Assembly: GCA_049509915.1 (NCBI GenBank)
Contig: JBEKZL010000033.1
Location: forward strand, 1-46,673
From: JBEKYD01 sp049509915
GTDB lineage: Bacteria; Acidobacteriota; Terriglobia; Bryobacterales; Bryobacteraceae
Direction of reading: 5' to 3'
DNA: 46,673 nucleotides
Made by a program: the position numbers and the translations under genes. This document shows, in pieces, positions 1 through 8,422 of this stretch. The notes below the pieces were generated by a model. It made no database searches. It was not told the DNA's origin and saw only the letters and a list, made by a program, of their open reading frames with translations. How positions within the stretch are numbered: position 1 is the stretch's first letter; every line of letters begins with the position of its first letter.

Positions 1-791
1 TCTTTGGCGCGGTCGAATTTGAGCACCTTCACCGTCACCGTATCGCCGACGTGCAGCGCTTCGGAGGGATGGTTGACGCGCCCGTAGGAAATATCGGTGA
101 CATGCAGCAAACCGTCGATGCCGCCGAGCTCGATGAAGGCGCCGTAGTCGGTCAGATTCTTGACGGTGCCGGTGACGACCGCGCCCTCTTCCAGGTGTTC
201 CAGCGTGGCCGTCTTGCGCTCGTGAATCTCCTCTTCCACCACCGCCTTGCGCGAAACCACGACGTTGCCGCGCCGCCGGTTGAGCTTCACCACCCGGACG
301 GGAATATCCTGCCCGATCAAGGCATCGAGGTTGTGCAAGGGGCGGGGGTCTGCCTGCGATCCAGGCATGAAAGCCTTGATGCCCACATCCACCGCCAGAC
401 CGCCTTTGACGCGGCCCAGCACGCGCCCGGACAAAACCAGTTGTTCTTGAAAAGCCTTTTCCAGCGTGTCCCAGACCTTCAAGCGCATGGCGCGCGTGTG
501 CGAGAGCAGCACGTAGCCTTCGGGCTGCTCGCCGTGCTCGATCATGACTTCCACGGCGTCGCCCGGATGCACCGAGATTTCACCGGTGGGCGTCTGAAAT
601 TGTTCGATGGGGACGAGGCCTTCCGATTTGTATCCGAAATCGACGATCACGTCCTTGGCGGTGATGCTGAGGACACGGCCTTCAAGCACTTCATCGGAAG
701 CCGGAGGCGCGAACCCCGAACCTCGTCCAACCGATACCGCCTTTCTCAAATTAGTAAAGAACCAGCGCGGCAGGCTGCATGAACGAGGCAT
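1..791 (-). CDS. rpsA: 30S ribosomal protein S1-like protein (5' part, runs off the window)
   Basis: Reading the minus strand from an ATG at 791 gives S1 RNA-binding repeats: a first beginning LEGRVLSITAKDV, a second beginning SGRVLGRVKGGLAVDVG and a third, TGTVKNLTDYGAFIELGG, still open at the window edge. S1 proteins bind mRNA on the 30S subunit and help initiation on weakly structured messages. The third repeat has the classic DYGAF and GLLHVTDIS core, so the family call is firm. ATG 791 is chosen because AGGA lies 7 bases upstream and a good promoter lies about 80 bases further up. The first 35 or so residues are basic and unlike the usual acidic S1 leader, so a later start (for example a TTG about 40 codons in) is possible. 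A second complete S1 gene lies at 37739-39448. Confidence 0.85.
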   Translation of the reverse strand, partial: MPRSCSLPRWFFTNLRKAVSVGRGSGFAPPASDEVLEGRVLSITAKDVIVDFGYKSEGLVPIEQFQTPTGEISVHPGDAVEVMIEHGEQPEGYVLLSHTRAMRLKVWDTLEKAFQEQLVLSGRVLGRVKGGLAVDVGIKAFMPGSQADPRPLHNLDALIGQDIPVRVVKLNRRRGNVVVSRKAVVEEEIHERKTATLEHLEEGAVVTGTVKNLTDYGAFIELGGIDGLLHVTDISYGRVNHPSEALHVGDTVTVKVLKFDRAK

Positions 792-874
792 GTGCACGTC
801 CTGCGAAAATCTTGTCGACGAGATGCGAGAGCGTGCGCTGGTACCGCAACCACTGTTGGATCAGTATGTTAGCA

Positions 875-904
875 AATATACGCCGGTCTGTGCAAGGTTG
901 TCAA
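875..904 (-). promoter_or_regulatory. Sigma70-type promoter for the S1-like gene
   Basis: On the minus strand a perfect TTGACA (899-904) is separated by 18 bases from TATATT (875-880). Transcription would start near 868, giving a leader of about 75 bases before ATG 791. Confidence 0.6.
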
Positions 905-1018
905 CGCCTGGCGGGTACCGGAATGCACGGGCGCGCCCGCTGGCGGCTCGTGCCGGCGCGCCCGTGGTCGAGGGCGGATTCGCTCGCCGTTACCCGGCCG
1001 CGTTGAGAATTGGCCCCC

Positions 1019-1047
1019 TTGGAAGCGCACTGAAAGAGGGCTACAAT
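1019..1047 (+). promoter_or_regulatory. Sigma70-type promoter for the small membrane protein
   Basis: TTGGAA (1019-1024), a 17-base spacer and TACAAT (1042-1047) lie about 70 bases upstream of the gene at 1119. With the minus-strand promoter at 875-904 this makes 792-1118 a divergent promoter region. No gene is seen in it. Confidence 0.5.
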
Positions 1048-1118
1048 CAGCTAGAATCTGGTTCCGCAGGCCATTAACGACCTGCCCGCCTTTATACCGG
1101 CGTCATAGGAGGTGTCCC

Positions 1119-1265
1119 ATGTTTGACAGCCTTGCGGAGCAGATGAAGGCCGACGAACGGCGAGAGTCAACCGCGAGAGACCGTGCGGTCCAATACACAG
1201 TTGTCGCGATTCTTTCGGTAGCCCTGTTCGCCGGGTTGTATTTTGTGATTCGATTGGCGTCTTGA
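1119..1265 (+). CDS. Small single-pass membrane protein (48 aa), unknown function
   Basis: The start ATG at 1119 is preceded by a near-ideal AGGAGG ribosome site 6 bases upstream and by a credible promoter at 1019-1047. The product begins MFDSLAEQMKADERRE, a charged cytoplasmic segment of about 25 residues, followed by one hydrophobic helix (roughly residues 26-45: TVVAILSVALFAGLYFVIRL) that ends three residues before the C-terminus. The arrangement (acidic/basic N-tail, C-terminal helix) suggests a tail-anchored inner-membrane miniprotein. I do not recognise the family. It stands alone between two minus-strand genes. The ribosome site, promoter and clean membrane segment together argue that it is a real gene despite its size. 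Confidence 0.7.
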   Translation: MFDSLAEQMKADERRESTARDRAVQYTVVAILSVALFAGLYFVIRLAS

Positions 1266-1280
1266 GCCGCGGCTCGGCGC

Positions 1281-1757
1281 CTATTCAGTGGGTGAGATTT
1301 GCCGCATGACGGACTTCACCCGCTCGATATACGATTCGCTTGGATTGTAGGTGGCCAACAAGTGATTCAGGTCTTTGGTCCGGAACCTGCGGGCGTGGCT
1401 TAGTTGGTAGCCGACCTCGTGAATGCCGGCGGCTAGGGTGGGGAAGTGTGCCTTGCCGTTGTCCCAGCCGAAGAGATTGTTCCCGTGGGCAGCTTTACCA
1501 CCGGTCGATTCTACATAGGAAAGACTGGGAAGCAGGCGCCAGTCCAAATTGTAGGCGTCCGACGCCTCCAGGAAAAGGTGCGCGTAATCTCGCGCCGGAC
1601 AACCAAACTGCTGGAAAAAACCACGCAGGATTTGCAACCGTTGATCGATTCGGAACTCGGGAACCGGCGTTTTATGCATCTGCAACGGCGACACCACCAG
1701 TGGCGTGCAGACGACTCCCGTAAAAACAGCCAAACCACTAGACAACAGTTTCCTCAT
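1281..1757 (-). CDS. Secreted lysozyme/glucosaminidase-like protein
   Basis: The start at ATG 1757 is chosen because AAAGGAG lies 8 bases upstream; a longer reading frame to 1871 has no support. The 158-residue product begins with a signal peptide (MRKLLSSGLAVFTGVVC, then a hydrophobic stretch). The mature part carries LSYVESTGGK, resembling the catalytic-Glu motif of SLT/lysozyme-fold muramidases, and GNNLFGWDNGK, like the NNLFG motif of Bax/FlgJ-type glucosaminidases. The C-terminal segment LNHLLATYNPSESYIERV also fits that fold. It probably cleaves peptidoglycan in the periplasm. Domain-level function is inferred from motifs. The exact family and the glycosidic bond cut are uncertain. Confidence 0.65.
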   Translation of the reverse strand: MRKLLSSGLAVFTGVVCTPLVVSPLQMHKTPVPEFRIDQRLQILRGFFQQFGCPARDYAHLFLEASDAYNLDWRLLPSLSYVESTGGKAAHGNNLFGWDNGKAHFPTLAAGIHEVGYQLSHARRFRTKDLNHLLATYNPSESYIERVKSVMRQISPTE

Positions 1758-2196
1758 CAAAAATACTCCTTTGATTAGAAGTTGGAAGTGGCCGCCTGCG
1801 TCAGGACCGAGAAAATATGTACAAGAGGGACTCGGTGGCGCGGCGGCGGATTGGATGGGGCTGAATTGCACCCCATTAGGTTCGACGGATTTAAGGGACT
1901 GACATAGGCTCCGATTGTAACACTTTCAGGCTGGCATACTCTGCAAAAATTCATGCAATAGTACCGGTAGTCCTCGAACTTTTTCCCCTCTGGCGCCTAA
2001 AGAGTTGGCAGCCGCTCCATGGCTGCGCTGGTGGGGCCGGTTCCAGCCCTGTAAACGCCACATCGAAAGCGGAAATGGGATCACGTGCCCCCCATTCTAG
2101 GGCCAGAGCCCGGGGGTGCGAAAGACTGCTTCGGTTAGTGGAAGTCTATTGCCGGGGGGAGTTCCCACGGCCTCGCCGCGCGGGGGAAGCGGCCGT
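1758..2196. other. Intergenic region, no gene seen
   Basis: Between the lysozyme-like gene and the dehydrogenase end. It holds the ribosome site and leader of the lysozyme-like gene at its left. Near 2030-2050 there is a GC-rich imperfect palindrome (GGGGCCGG...CAGCCC) that may be a worn copy of the GTGGGRCAG repeat family, but it is too weak to call. Confidence 0.4.
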
Positions 2197-3234
2197 TCAT
2201 TCCGCGCAGCGCACGATCATTTTGCCGACGCCGTCGGCGTACGCTTCGGTGAGCTGGAAGGCATCCGCGATTCGATCCAGCGGCCGCGTGTGCGTGACCA
2301 TGGGGGCAAACCACGCAGTGTGGCTCGCGATCAGCTTCACGGCGGTTTCCGATTCGTGATTGTTGCGGCGGACGTTCAAAATAGCGAGTTCTTTGCGGCG
2401 CATGGGCGAGACTTCGAACTCCACGTGGGTGGCGGAGTGAATGCCGGTGAGCACTACGCGGCCGCCGTTGCGCGCGGCGCGGATACCGGCATTGATGGTG
2501 TCGCCCTTGGCGGCGCAATCTATGGCGCAATCCACACCGCGTCCGCCGGTGTCGGCCACAATCTGGCGGGCGGCGTCGACCGAAGCCGGGTCGAACGCGG
2601 CGTCCGCACCCATGTGCTTTGCCAGTTCGCGGCGGTGGGCCACCGGCTCGACGGCGAAGATGCGCCCGGCGCCGGCCAACTTGAGGCAGGCGATGGTGCA
2701 CAGCCCGATAGGGCCGGCGCCCCACACGGCCACGGTTTCTCCCACATCCACGCGGGCGAGTTTCACCGAGTGCAGGGTGATGGCCAGGGGCTCGGCCAGC
2801 GTGCCGACGTCGGTGGAGACCCCATCCGGCAGCGGCAGCACGTTGGAGATCGGCAGATTGACCCGTTCCCGAAAGAAGCCGGGATTTCCGGGAGTGCTCA
2901 GAAAACGGATGTTGGCACAGATGTTGTGCCGCCCGGAATGGCAGAATTCGCAGTGGTAGCAATACAGGGCGGGTTCCAGGACGGCGCGGTCGCCCCGCGA
3001 CCAGCCGGTCACGCCGGCACCCACGGCAACCACCGTTCCGGCCGGCTCGTGCCCCAGAATCATGGGGTATTGGCAGGGCGTATCGCCGACGCCACCTTCC
3101 GCGTACGAATGCAGATCCGAGCCGCACAGGCCCACGGAATCCACCCGTACCTGCACTTCGCCCGGTTGGGGTTCTTCGATCTCTTGTTGCACCAGGCGAA
3201 ATTCGCGCGGCGCCGTCAATTCAGCTACCAGCAT
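2197..3234 (-). CDS. Zinc-dependent alcohol/polyol dehydrogenase (MDR superfamily)
   Basis: A 345-residue medium-chain dehydrogenase, close in design to L-iditol/sorbitol and threonine dehydrogenases: NAD(P)-dependent oxidation of a secondary alcohol. Visible features in order: catalytic-zinc Cys in SVGLCGSDLH (about residue 37), the GHEPAGTVVAVG motif with the zinc His-Glu pair (about 61), four Cys of the structural zinc site in CYHCEFCHSGRHNIC (about 92-106), and the Rossmann dinucleotide motif WGAGPIG (about 170-176). The family is certain; the substrate is not deducible. It is transcribed alone, with the broken gene at 3291 diverging from it; the 56-base gap must hold both starts. Confidence 0.85.
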   Translation of the reverse strand: MLVAELTAPREFRLVQQEIEEPQPGEVQVRVDSVGLCGSDLHSYAEGGVGDTPCQYPMILGHEPAGTVVAVGAGVTGWSRGDRAVLEPALYCYHCEFCHSGRHNICANIRFLSTPGNPGFFRERVNLPISNVLPLPDGVSTDVGTLAEPLAITLHSVKLARVDVGETVAVWGAGPIGLCTIACLKLAGAGRIFAVEPVAHRRELAKHMGADAAFDPASVDAARQIVADTGGRGVDCAIDCAAKGDTINAGIRAARNGGRVVLTGIHSATHVEFEVSPMRRKELAILNVRRNNHESETAVKLIASHTAWFAPMVTHTRPLDRIADAFQLTEAYADGVGKMIVRCAE

Positions 3235-3290
3235 TGAGACTCCCAGCGGCGGATGTCGTGCAACTGCCGCTATTGATAAGATAGCGGGAG

Positions 3291-3708
3291 ATGCTCAACT
3301 TCCGCCAGTTCGAAGCCGGGCCGGACCCGTTTGGCCGCAAGTACCGGGTGCTGCTCCAGTGGCTGCAAACGGCCCCGCAAGTACCGGGTGCTGCTCCAGT
3401 GGCTGCAAACGGCCATTTCCATTCGTCACGCCGATACCGTGGATGTGAAATTTCTGCTCATCGCCGAGGACAATACCCGCAGCGCGAAGACCATCGCCCT
3501 GCCGCACGCCGATCTGCTGGCGGTTTGCCAGGCTCTGGGCAGGCCGATGGATGACGCCTTTTGCGGGCGCCTGGCCGCGCTCCACCTGGGGGAACTAGTA
3601 CGCACCGGCGAAGATATGGAGAAGGATCTGGTGACCGTGCTCCGCCCCAGTCTGGAGCGCCACGCCCGCGAACTGGCCGAGGCCGAACGGCAAGCAGTGG
3701 GCGGGTAG
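3291..3708 (+). pseudogene. Conserved-looking small protein interrupted by a 40-bp tandem duplication
   Basis: ATG 3291 opens MLNFRQFEAGPDPFGRKYR and runs 28 codons to 3374. There a perfect second copy of 3335-3374 follows, and because 40 is not a multiple of three it shifts the frame. Removing one copy rejoins the frame at 3415 (ISIRHADTVDVKF...) and gives an uninterrupted 125-residue protein ending at 3708, rich in charged helices (GEDMEKDLVTVLRPSLERHARELAEAER). I do not recognise the family; nothing suggests secretion or a membrane. As written, translation from 3291 ends at 3554 in a meaningless frame. Either the gene is inactivated (possibly reversibly) or the duplication is an assembly artefact. 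Confidence 0.65.
3335..3414. repeat. Perfect 40-bp tandem duplication
   Basis: Two identical adjacent units, 3335-3374 and 3375-3414, each starting CCGCAAGTACCGGG and ending GCAAACGGCC. The duplication lies inside the coding sequence and shifts its reading frame by one base. Confidence 0.95.
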
Positions 3709-3807
3709 GACAGGGACTCCCGGACCGAGCAGCCTGGCGCCCACGCGCCGGCTGTCCGCGTGGTTTGTAACCGAACCGCAGCTTCGAATAATCTTCCCGC
3801 AAAGCGA

Positions 3808-3842
3808 CTCTCATCGAACTGTAATTTCCAGCCAATTATACT
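3808..3842 (+). promoter_or_regulatory. Candidate Pho box and -10 of the porin gene
   Basis: Three 7-base units with 11-base spacing resemble PhoB-type direct repeats: CTCTCAT (3808-3814), CTGTAAT (3819-3825), AGCCAAT (3830-3836). They are followed by TATACT (3837-3842), a possible -10. Transcription would then start only about 5 bases before ATG 3854, and no Shine-Dalgarno is visible, so the message could be leaderless. The inference rests on spacing and on the neighbouring pst operon; the units match the enteric consensus only partly. Confidence 0.35.
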
Positions 3843-3853
3843 CACGTTTCGAT

Positions 3854-5469
3854 ATGAGACCCGCGAAACCAGCACTCGTGATGTGTTTGTGGTCCGTATT
3901 GGGCTTGCACGCTGTCCAGGCCCAGAGCGGAAACAACGACGAAGTCGAACAATTGAAGGCCCGGTTGGCCACCCAACAGAAAGAGATCGACCTGCTGCAG
4001 AAGGCGTTGGCGGATCAGCAGCGCACGCTCGATCCGGATTAGTGGCCAGCACCACCGGCACGTTGCCTTCCACGGCTTCCGCATCCCCGGCGGCGCCCAG
4101 TCCTTCTCCCGTCTACTATCCACCCGCCCAGGCGGATAACTCCAATGCCCCTTCGCCGCTACAATTGCAGCTCGGCAACATCACCATCGTGCCGGTTGGC
4201 TTCATGGATCTAACCGGAGTGTGGCGCGACAAGGACGCCGGCTCGGGTATCGGCACCAGTTTCGGCAGCATTCCATACAACAACGCGACCGCCGGCAAGC
4301 TCTCCGAATTTCGCTTCAGCCCGCAGAACTCGCGGCTCGGTTTCCGCATCGACGGCGACTGGAAGGGTGCCCACTTCATCGGCTATAACGAGTTCGACTT
4401 CCTGGGCACCAGCGGGGGCAACAACCTGGGCGTCACCAACGGCGCTTTCGTGCCTCGCATCCGCCTGTACTGGGTCGATATCCGCAAAGGGAAGGTAGAG
4501 TTTCTGGCCGGCCAAAGCTGGTCCATGCTCACGCCCAACCGCAAAGGCATCTCACCATTGCCGGGCGACCTCTTCTACAGCCAGGTGATGGATGTCAATT
4601 ACCTGGCGGGCTTGACGTGGACGCGGCAGCCGGGCGTGCGTGTGGTATTCCATCCCACCAGCCAGGTCGCGGTCGGCTTTGCCGCCGAGAACCCCGACCA
4701 GTACATGGGCGGTTCTTCGGGCGGCGGCTCGGTCGTTCTGCCCTCGGCTCTGTCCGGTCTGGCGGCGACCGAAATCGACAACCAAACCAACGTGCTCGTC
4801 ACCCCGAACCTGGTGCCGGACTTTATCGCCAAGGTCGCGGCCGATCCCACCTCGCGCGTGCACTTGGAAGTGGCCGGTATCGTGCGAACGTTTAAACTCT
4901 GGAACACGACCACCGGTACGGCGACCTCCGGCGACTATTTCACCAAGGAAGGCGCGGGCGGCTCGTTCAACGCCAACGTGGAAGTGGTTAAGAACTTCCG
5001 CGTGGTTTCCAACAACTTCTGGAGCGACGGCGGCGGCCGCTACCTGTTCGGCCAGGCGCCCGATTTCGCGGTGCGCTCCGATGGCAGCATCAGCCCGATT
5101 CACACCGGAGGCTTTAACGAAGGCTTCGAAGCCAACGCCACCAAGAACCTGCTGCTGTGGGGCTATTACGGCGGCATCTATATCGGCCGCGATACCGCGC
5201 TCGACGCCAACGGCACCACCCTCGTCGGCTACGGCTACCACGGCTCGGCGAATAGCCAAAACCGCACGGAGCAAGAGTTTACCATCGGCTTCACCAACAC
5301 TTTCTGGAAGGACGCGCGCTACGGCGCCCTGAGCCTGATCGGCCAATACGAATACGCCTTCCGCGACCCGTGGTACGTCGCCTTGGGAGCGCCTAAAGGT
5401 ACCCACGACAACACCATCTATATGGACGTCCGTTACACCCTTCCCGGCGGCGTTCCGGCCTCGAAGTAG
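3854..5469 (+). pseudogene. Outer-membrane porin (phosphate-selective/DcaP-like), frameshifted
   Basis: ATG 3854 gives a signal peptide (MRPAKPALVMCLWSVLGLHA, ending AQ) and a short coiled coil (EQLKARLATQQKEIDLLQKA), the usual N-terminal trimerisation helix of DcaP/OprP-type porins. This frame stops at TAG 4040-4042. The beta-barrel continues in another frame from about 4039 (LVASTTGTLPS...) to 5469, about 475 residues with typical barrel features: LQLGNITIVPVGFMDLTG, FRFSPQNSRLGFRID, YNEFDFLG, a final aromatic strand, and an end near MDVRYTLPGG. Restoring one base near 4038 yields one protein of about 538 residues. It precedes pstS, so phosphate passage across the outer membrane is the likely role. 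It is either a real one-base lesion or a sequencing error. Confidence 0.75.
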
Positions 5470-5513
5470 GCCGGGCGCAAGCTCATAACGTTCGGATAAT
5501 ACGGCAGTTGCTT

Positions 5514-5553
5514 TCGTTGCGTAATTGTAACGATGCAGCAACGTATTTGTAAC
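5514..5553 (+). promoter_or_regulatory. Candidate Pho box upstream of pstS
   Basis: Four 7-base units spaced exactly 11 bases: TCGTTGC (5514-5520), TTGTAAC (5525-5531), CAGCAAC (5536-5542), TTGTAAC (5547-5553). Units two and four are identical; the other two match them at 4 of 7 positions. The 7+4 periodicity is that of PhoB/PhoP operators. It ends 36 bases before ATG 5590. The only other element in the gap is GAGAAAGGAA, the ribosome site. Confidence 0.55.
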
Positions 5554-5589
5554 TTCAGCGTGAGAACTTGGAGAAAGGAATAAGTCGAA

Positions 5590-6603
5590 ATGAAGAAAAG
5601 CAGGACTCTGGCTTTGGCCGGGTTTGCCGGACTCTGGTGTGCGGGGATTGCGGCGGGGCAATCCATTAACGCGGCGGGGGCGACGTTCCCCAACGCCATC
5701 TATTCACAATGGTTCAACGAATTCAAGAATAAGACTGGCGCGCAGATCAACTACCAGTCGATCGGCTCGGGCGCCGGCATCCAGCAGTTGACTGCCGGCA
5801 CGGTGGATTTCGGGGCGTCGGATGTGCCCATGACCGACGCACAAATCGCCGATCTGAAAGTGAAGCCGCTGCATTTCCCGACCGTCCTCGGCGGCGTGGC
5901 AATCATTTACAACCTGCCTGGTGTCGGCCAGCAGTTGAAATTCTCCGCCGACACCCTGGCCGGCGTTTTCCTCGGCAAGATCGGCAAATGGAACGATGCG
6001 GCCATTGCCAGGGACAACCCCGGCGTCAGATTGCCAGCGCAGGAGATCGTGGTGGTACACCGGTCCGACGGCAGCGGCACGACCTTCGTATTCACCGACT
6101 ACCTTTCTTCGGTGAGCGCCGAGTGGAAGAGCAAAGTGGGCGCCGCGCCTTCGCCGAAGTGGCCCGCCGGCACCGGCCAGAAGGGCAGTGACGGGGTTTC
6201 GGGCATGGTTAAGAGCACGCCCGGATCGATCGGCTATGTGGAGCTGATCTACGCCACCCAGAACAAGATTTCCTATGCCACGTTGAAGAACAAGAGCGGC
6301 GCCTTTGTCAACGCCGACGCTGCCGCGGTTACCGCGGCCGCCGCCGGTGCGGCCAAGGCAATGCCGGCCGATTTCCGCGTCTCCATCGTCAACGCCCCCG
6401 GCAAGGGCGCCTATCCTATTTCCACCTTCACCTGGCTGCTCATTCCCAGCCGGATTCCGGATGCGGCCAAGCGTAAGGCCATTACCAACTTCCTGCAGTG
6501 GATGCTGACCGATGGACAGAAGGAAGCCGAGGGTCTGGGCTACGCTCCCCTGCCGAAAGAAGTGGTGGCGAAGGAACTGAGGCAGATCTCGCTCGTGAAA
6601 TAA
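5590..6603 (+). CDS. pstS: Phosphate ABC transporter, substrate-binding protein PstS
   Basis: A 337-residue periplasmic phosphate-binding protein that delivers phosphate to PstCA. A signal peptide (MKKSRTLALAGFAGLWCAG...AAGQS) is followed by the PstS signatures AAGATFPNAIYSQW, YQSIGSGAGIQQL and FGASDVPMT, and the phosphate-binding loop RSDGSGTTFVFTDYL at about residue 160. Length and motif order match the family. The start is supported by AGAAAGGAA about 9 bases upstream. It heads a tight operon (pstC begins 2 bases after its stop) and is preceded by a candidate Pho box, so induction under phosphate limitation is expected. Confidence 0.95.
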   Translation: MKKSRTLALAGFAGLWCAGIAAGQSINAAGATFPNAIYSQWFNEFKNKTGAQINYQSIGSGAGIQQLTAGTVDFGASDVPMTDAQIADLKVKPLHFPTVLGGVAIIYNLPGVGQQLKFSADTLAGVFLGKIGKWNDAAIARDNPGVRLPAQEIVVVHRSDGSGTTFVFTDYLSSVSAEWKSKVGAAPSPKWPAGTGQKGSDGVSGMVKSTPGSIGYVELIYATQNKISYATLKNKSGAFVNADAAAVTAAAAGAAKAMPADFRVSIVNAPGKGAYPISTFTWLLIPSRIPDAAKRKAITNFLQWMLTDGQKEAEGLGYAPLPKEVVAKELRQISLVK

Positions 6604-6605
6604 GC

Positions 6606-7574
6606 ATGTCGGCCCCGGCCATCGCGGTAAAGCCCAAGCGCAGGGTGTGGAGCGGCGATCAAAGCGCCCGGCTCCTCACCCTGGTCTTCGCCGCCAGCGT
6701 GCTGCTGGTGACAGTGTTGTTGATCTCGCAGCTCTGGCAGAGCTCCGGGCCATCGCGGGCGAAATTCGGGCTGCATTTTTTCGCCGGCACCAACTGGGAC
6801 CCGGTGGCCGGCGATTTTGGCGCTCTACCGTTCGTCTATGGAACGCTGTTGACCTCGGTGCTGGCGTTGCTCATCTCCGTGCCCCTCGGCGTGGGAGCGG
6901 CGATTTTTCTGGCCGAGCTCGCGCCTCCCAAATGGGCCGACGCATGCACCTTCCTGGTGGAGCTGCTGGCCGCCGTTCCCAGCGTGATTTATGGATTGCT
7001 GGGAGCCTTCACGATTGTCCCGTTGTTGCGCGATTACGTGGAGCCGTTGCTCAAGTCCACATTGGGTGAAGTTCCCGGGCTAGGCGTTCTGTTCCGCGGC
7101 CCCGCCCTCGGATTCGGCTATCTGGCGGCCGGCGTGGTCCTGGCCGTGATGACGTTTCCTTTTATTATTTCCATCTCGCGCGAGTCGCTGCTGGAGGTGC
7201 CCCGCGACCAGCGTGAAGCCGCCCTGGCGCTGGGCGCCACGCGGTGGGAATCCACTTCGCAGGTGGTGGTGCCGTACGCGCGGCTGGGCATCCTGGGATC
7301 GATCTTTCTGGGCCTGGCGCGAGCGCTGGGCGAAACCATGGCTGTCACCATGGTGATCGGTAACGACCCGAATATCCACGCCTCCCTGCTGGCTTCCGGC
7401 TACACCATCGCCGCCGTCATCGCCAATGAATTTACCGAGGCCGTAGGCAAGCTGTACCAGAGCTCGCTGGTGGAACTAGGCTTGGTCCTGTTCCTGATCA
7501 CCATCATCATCAACGCGCTGGCGCGGCTGCTCGTCATGGCCACCCGCGGCAAAGGGACGGGGACAGCGGCATGA
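6606..7574 (+). CDS. pstC: Phosphate ABC transporter permease PstC
   Basis: A 322-residue inner-membrane permease forming the phosphate channel with PstA. ATG 6606 is chosen because it lies directly after pstS and begins MSAPAIAVKPKRRVW, a cytoplasmic tail before the first membrane helix; a longer frame overlaps pstS. Visible: about six hydrophobic helices, the EAA-type loop (REAALALGATRWESTSQVVVP, about residues 205-225) that contacts PstB, and the conserved GLARALGETMAVTMVIGN segment. The stop overlaps the start of pstA by four bases (ATGA), indicating translational coupling. Confidence 0.93.
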   Translation: MSAPAIAVKPKRRVWSGDQSARLLTLVFAASVLLVTVLLISQLWQSSGPSRAKFGLHFFAGTNWDPVAGDFGALPFVYGTLLTSVLALLISVPLGVGAAIFLAELAPPKWADACTFLVELLAAVPSVIYGLLGAFTIVPLLRDYVEPLLKSTLGEVPGLGVLFRGPALGFGYLAAGVVLAVMTFPFIISISRESLLEVPRDQREAALALGATRWESTSQVVVPYARLGILGSIFLGLARALGETMAVTMVIGNDPNIHASLLASGYTIAAVIANEFTEAVGKLYQSSLVELGLVLFLITIIINALARLLVMATRGKGTGTAA

Positions 7575-8419
7575 GGCGGCTGGGCGTTCGCAAGTTCGTG
7601 AACAACCTGATGCTGGCGGCCACCGGCGTGTGCACGCTGCTGACGGTTTCGGTCCTGTTCGTGATTCTGGGCTACCTGGTATGGAACGGCGGCAAGTCCA
7701 TCGACTGGGACTTCCTCACCAAGCTGCCGCTGCCGCAGGGGCAAGTTGGCGGCGGCATGGCCAACGCGATTGTGGGCAGTGCCGTCATGGTAGGTCTGGC
7801 CGCGGTCATCGGTCTGCCGGTGGGGTTCCTGGGCGGCATCTACCTGGCCGAGTTCGGCAACAAGGCTTTCGCATCGGCCGTCCGCTACATGGCGGACCTG
7901 CTCAACGGCGTGCCCTCCATCGTGATCGGCGTGTTCGCCTGGACCGTGGTGGTGGCGCCCATGCATTCTTTCTCGGCGCTGGCGGGCGGCTTCGCCCTCA
8001 GCCTGATGCTGATTCCCATCGCCCTCCGCAGCACCGAGCAGTTTCTGCTCGGCGTGCCGCGGTCGCTTCGAGAAGGCGCGCTGGCGCTGGGCGCGCCGCA
8101 ATGGAAAATGGTGGCCACTGTGGTAGTACCGGCGGCCATGCGCGGCATTTTGACGGGCATGATTCTGGGCGTGGCCCGCATTGCCGGTGAAACCGCGCCG
8201 CTGCTGTTTACCGCCCTCAACAATCAATACTGGCCCACCGGCCTAAACCAGCCCGTTGCCGCTCTTCCGGTCATGATCTTCACTCACGCCATGTCGCCTT
8301 TCGACGACTGGCATCGCCAGGCCTGGGCCGCGGGCCTGGTGTTGCTGGCCATGGTGCTGGTAACCAATATTACCGCGCGCTGGGTTCTCTCGCGGGGAAC
8401 CGCGGTGCAAAAGGGGTAA
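7571..8419 (+). CDS. pstA: Phosphate ABC transporter permease PstA
   Basis: A 282-residue partner of PstC in the phosphate channel. The first helix (about residues 13-38), GLPVGFLGGIYLAEFG, the MADLLNGVPSIVIGVFAW segment, and the coupling loop REGALALGAPQWKMVATVVVP (about 175-195) are characteristic of PstA. GVARIAGETAPLLFTAL near residue 205 is the PstA version of the conserved GETAP motif. It starts inside the last codons of pstC and is followed three bases later by pstB. Confidence 0.93.
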   Translation: MRRLGVRKFVNNLMLAATGVCTLLTVSVLFVILGYLVWNGGKSIDWDFLTKLPLPQGQVGGGMANAIVGSAVMVGLAAVIGLPVGFLGGIYLAEFGNKAFASAVRYMADLLNGVPSIVIGVFAWTVVVAPMHSFSALAGGFALSLMLIPIALRSTEQFLLGVPRSLREGALALGAPQWKMVATVVVPAAMRGILTGMILGVARIAGETAPLLFTALNNQYWPTGLNQPVAALPVMIFTHAMSPFDDWHRQAWAAGLVLLAMVLVTNITARWVLSRGTAVQKG

Positions 8420-8422
8420 GCC

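Noticed and set aside
51..782. Long plus-strand open frame of 243 codons
   Set aside because: It lies antisense to clear S1 repeats on the minus strand. High GC content makes such shadow frames common throughout the window.
2030..2055. Possible fifth copy of the GTGGG-type palindromic repeat
   Set aside because: Only a few bases pair and the CAG core is missing.
2116..3237. Long plus-strand frame of over 370 codons opposite the dehydrogenase
   Set aside because: The minus strand gives a textbook zinc dehydrogenase with all metal motifs; the plus frame has no family features.
3760..4040. Upstream extension of the porin barrel frame as a genuine N-terminus
   Set aside because: That part is Arg/Pro-rich nonsense, while the parallel frame from 3854 encodes a perfect signal peptide and coiled coil.
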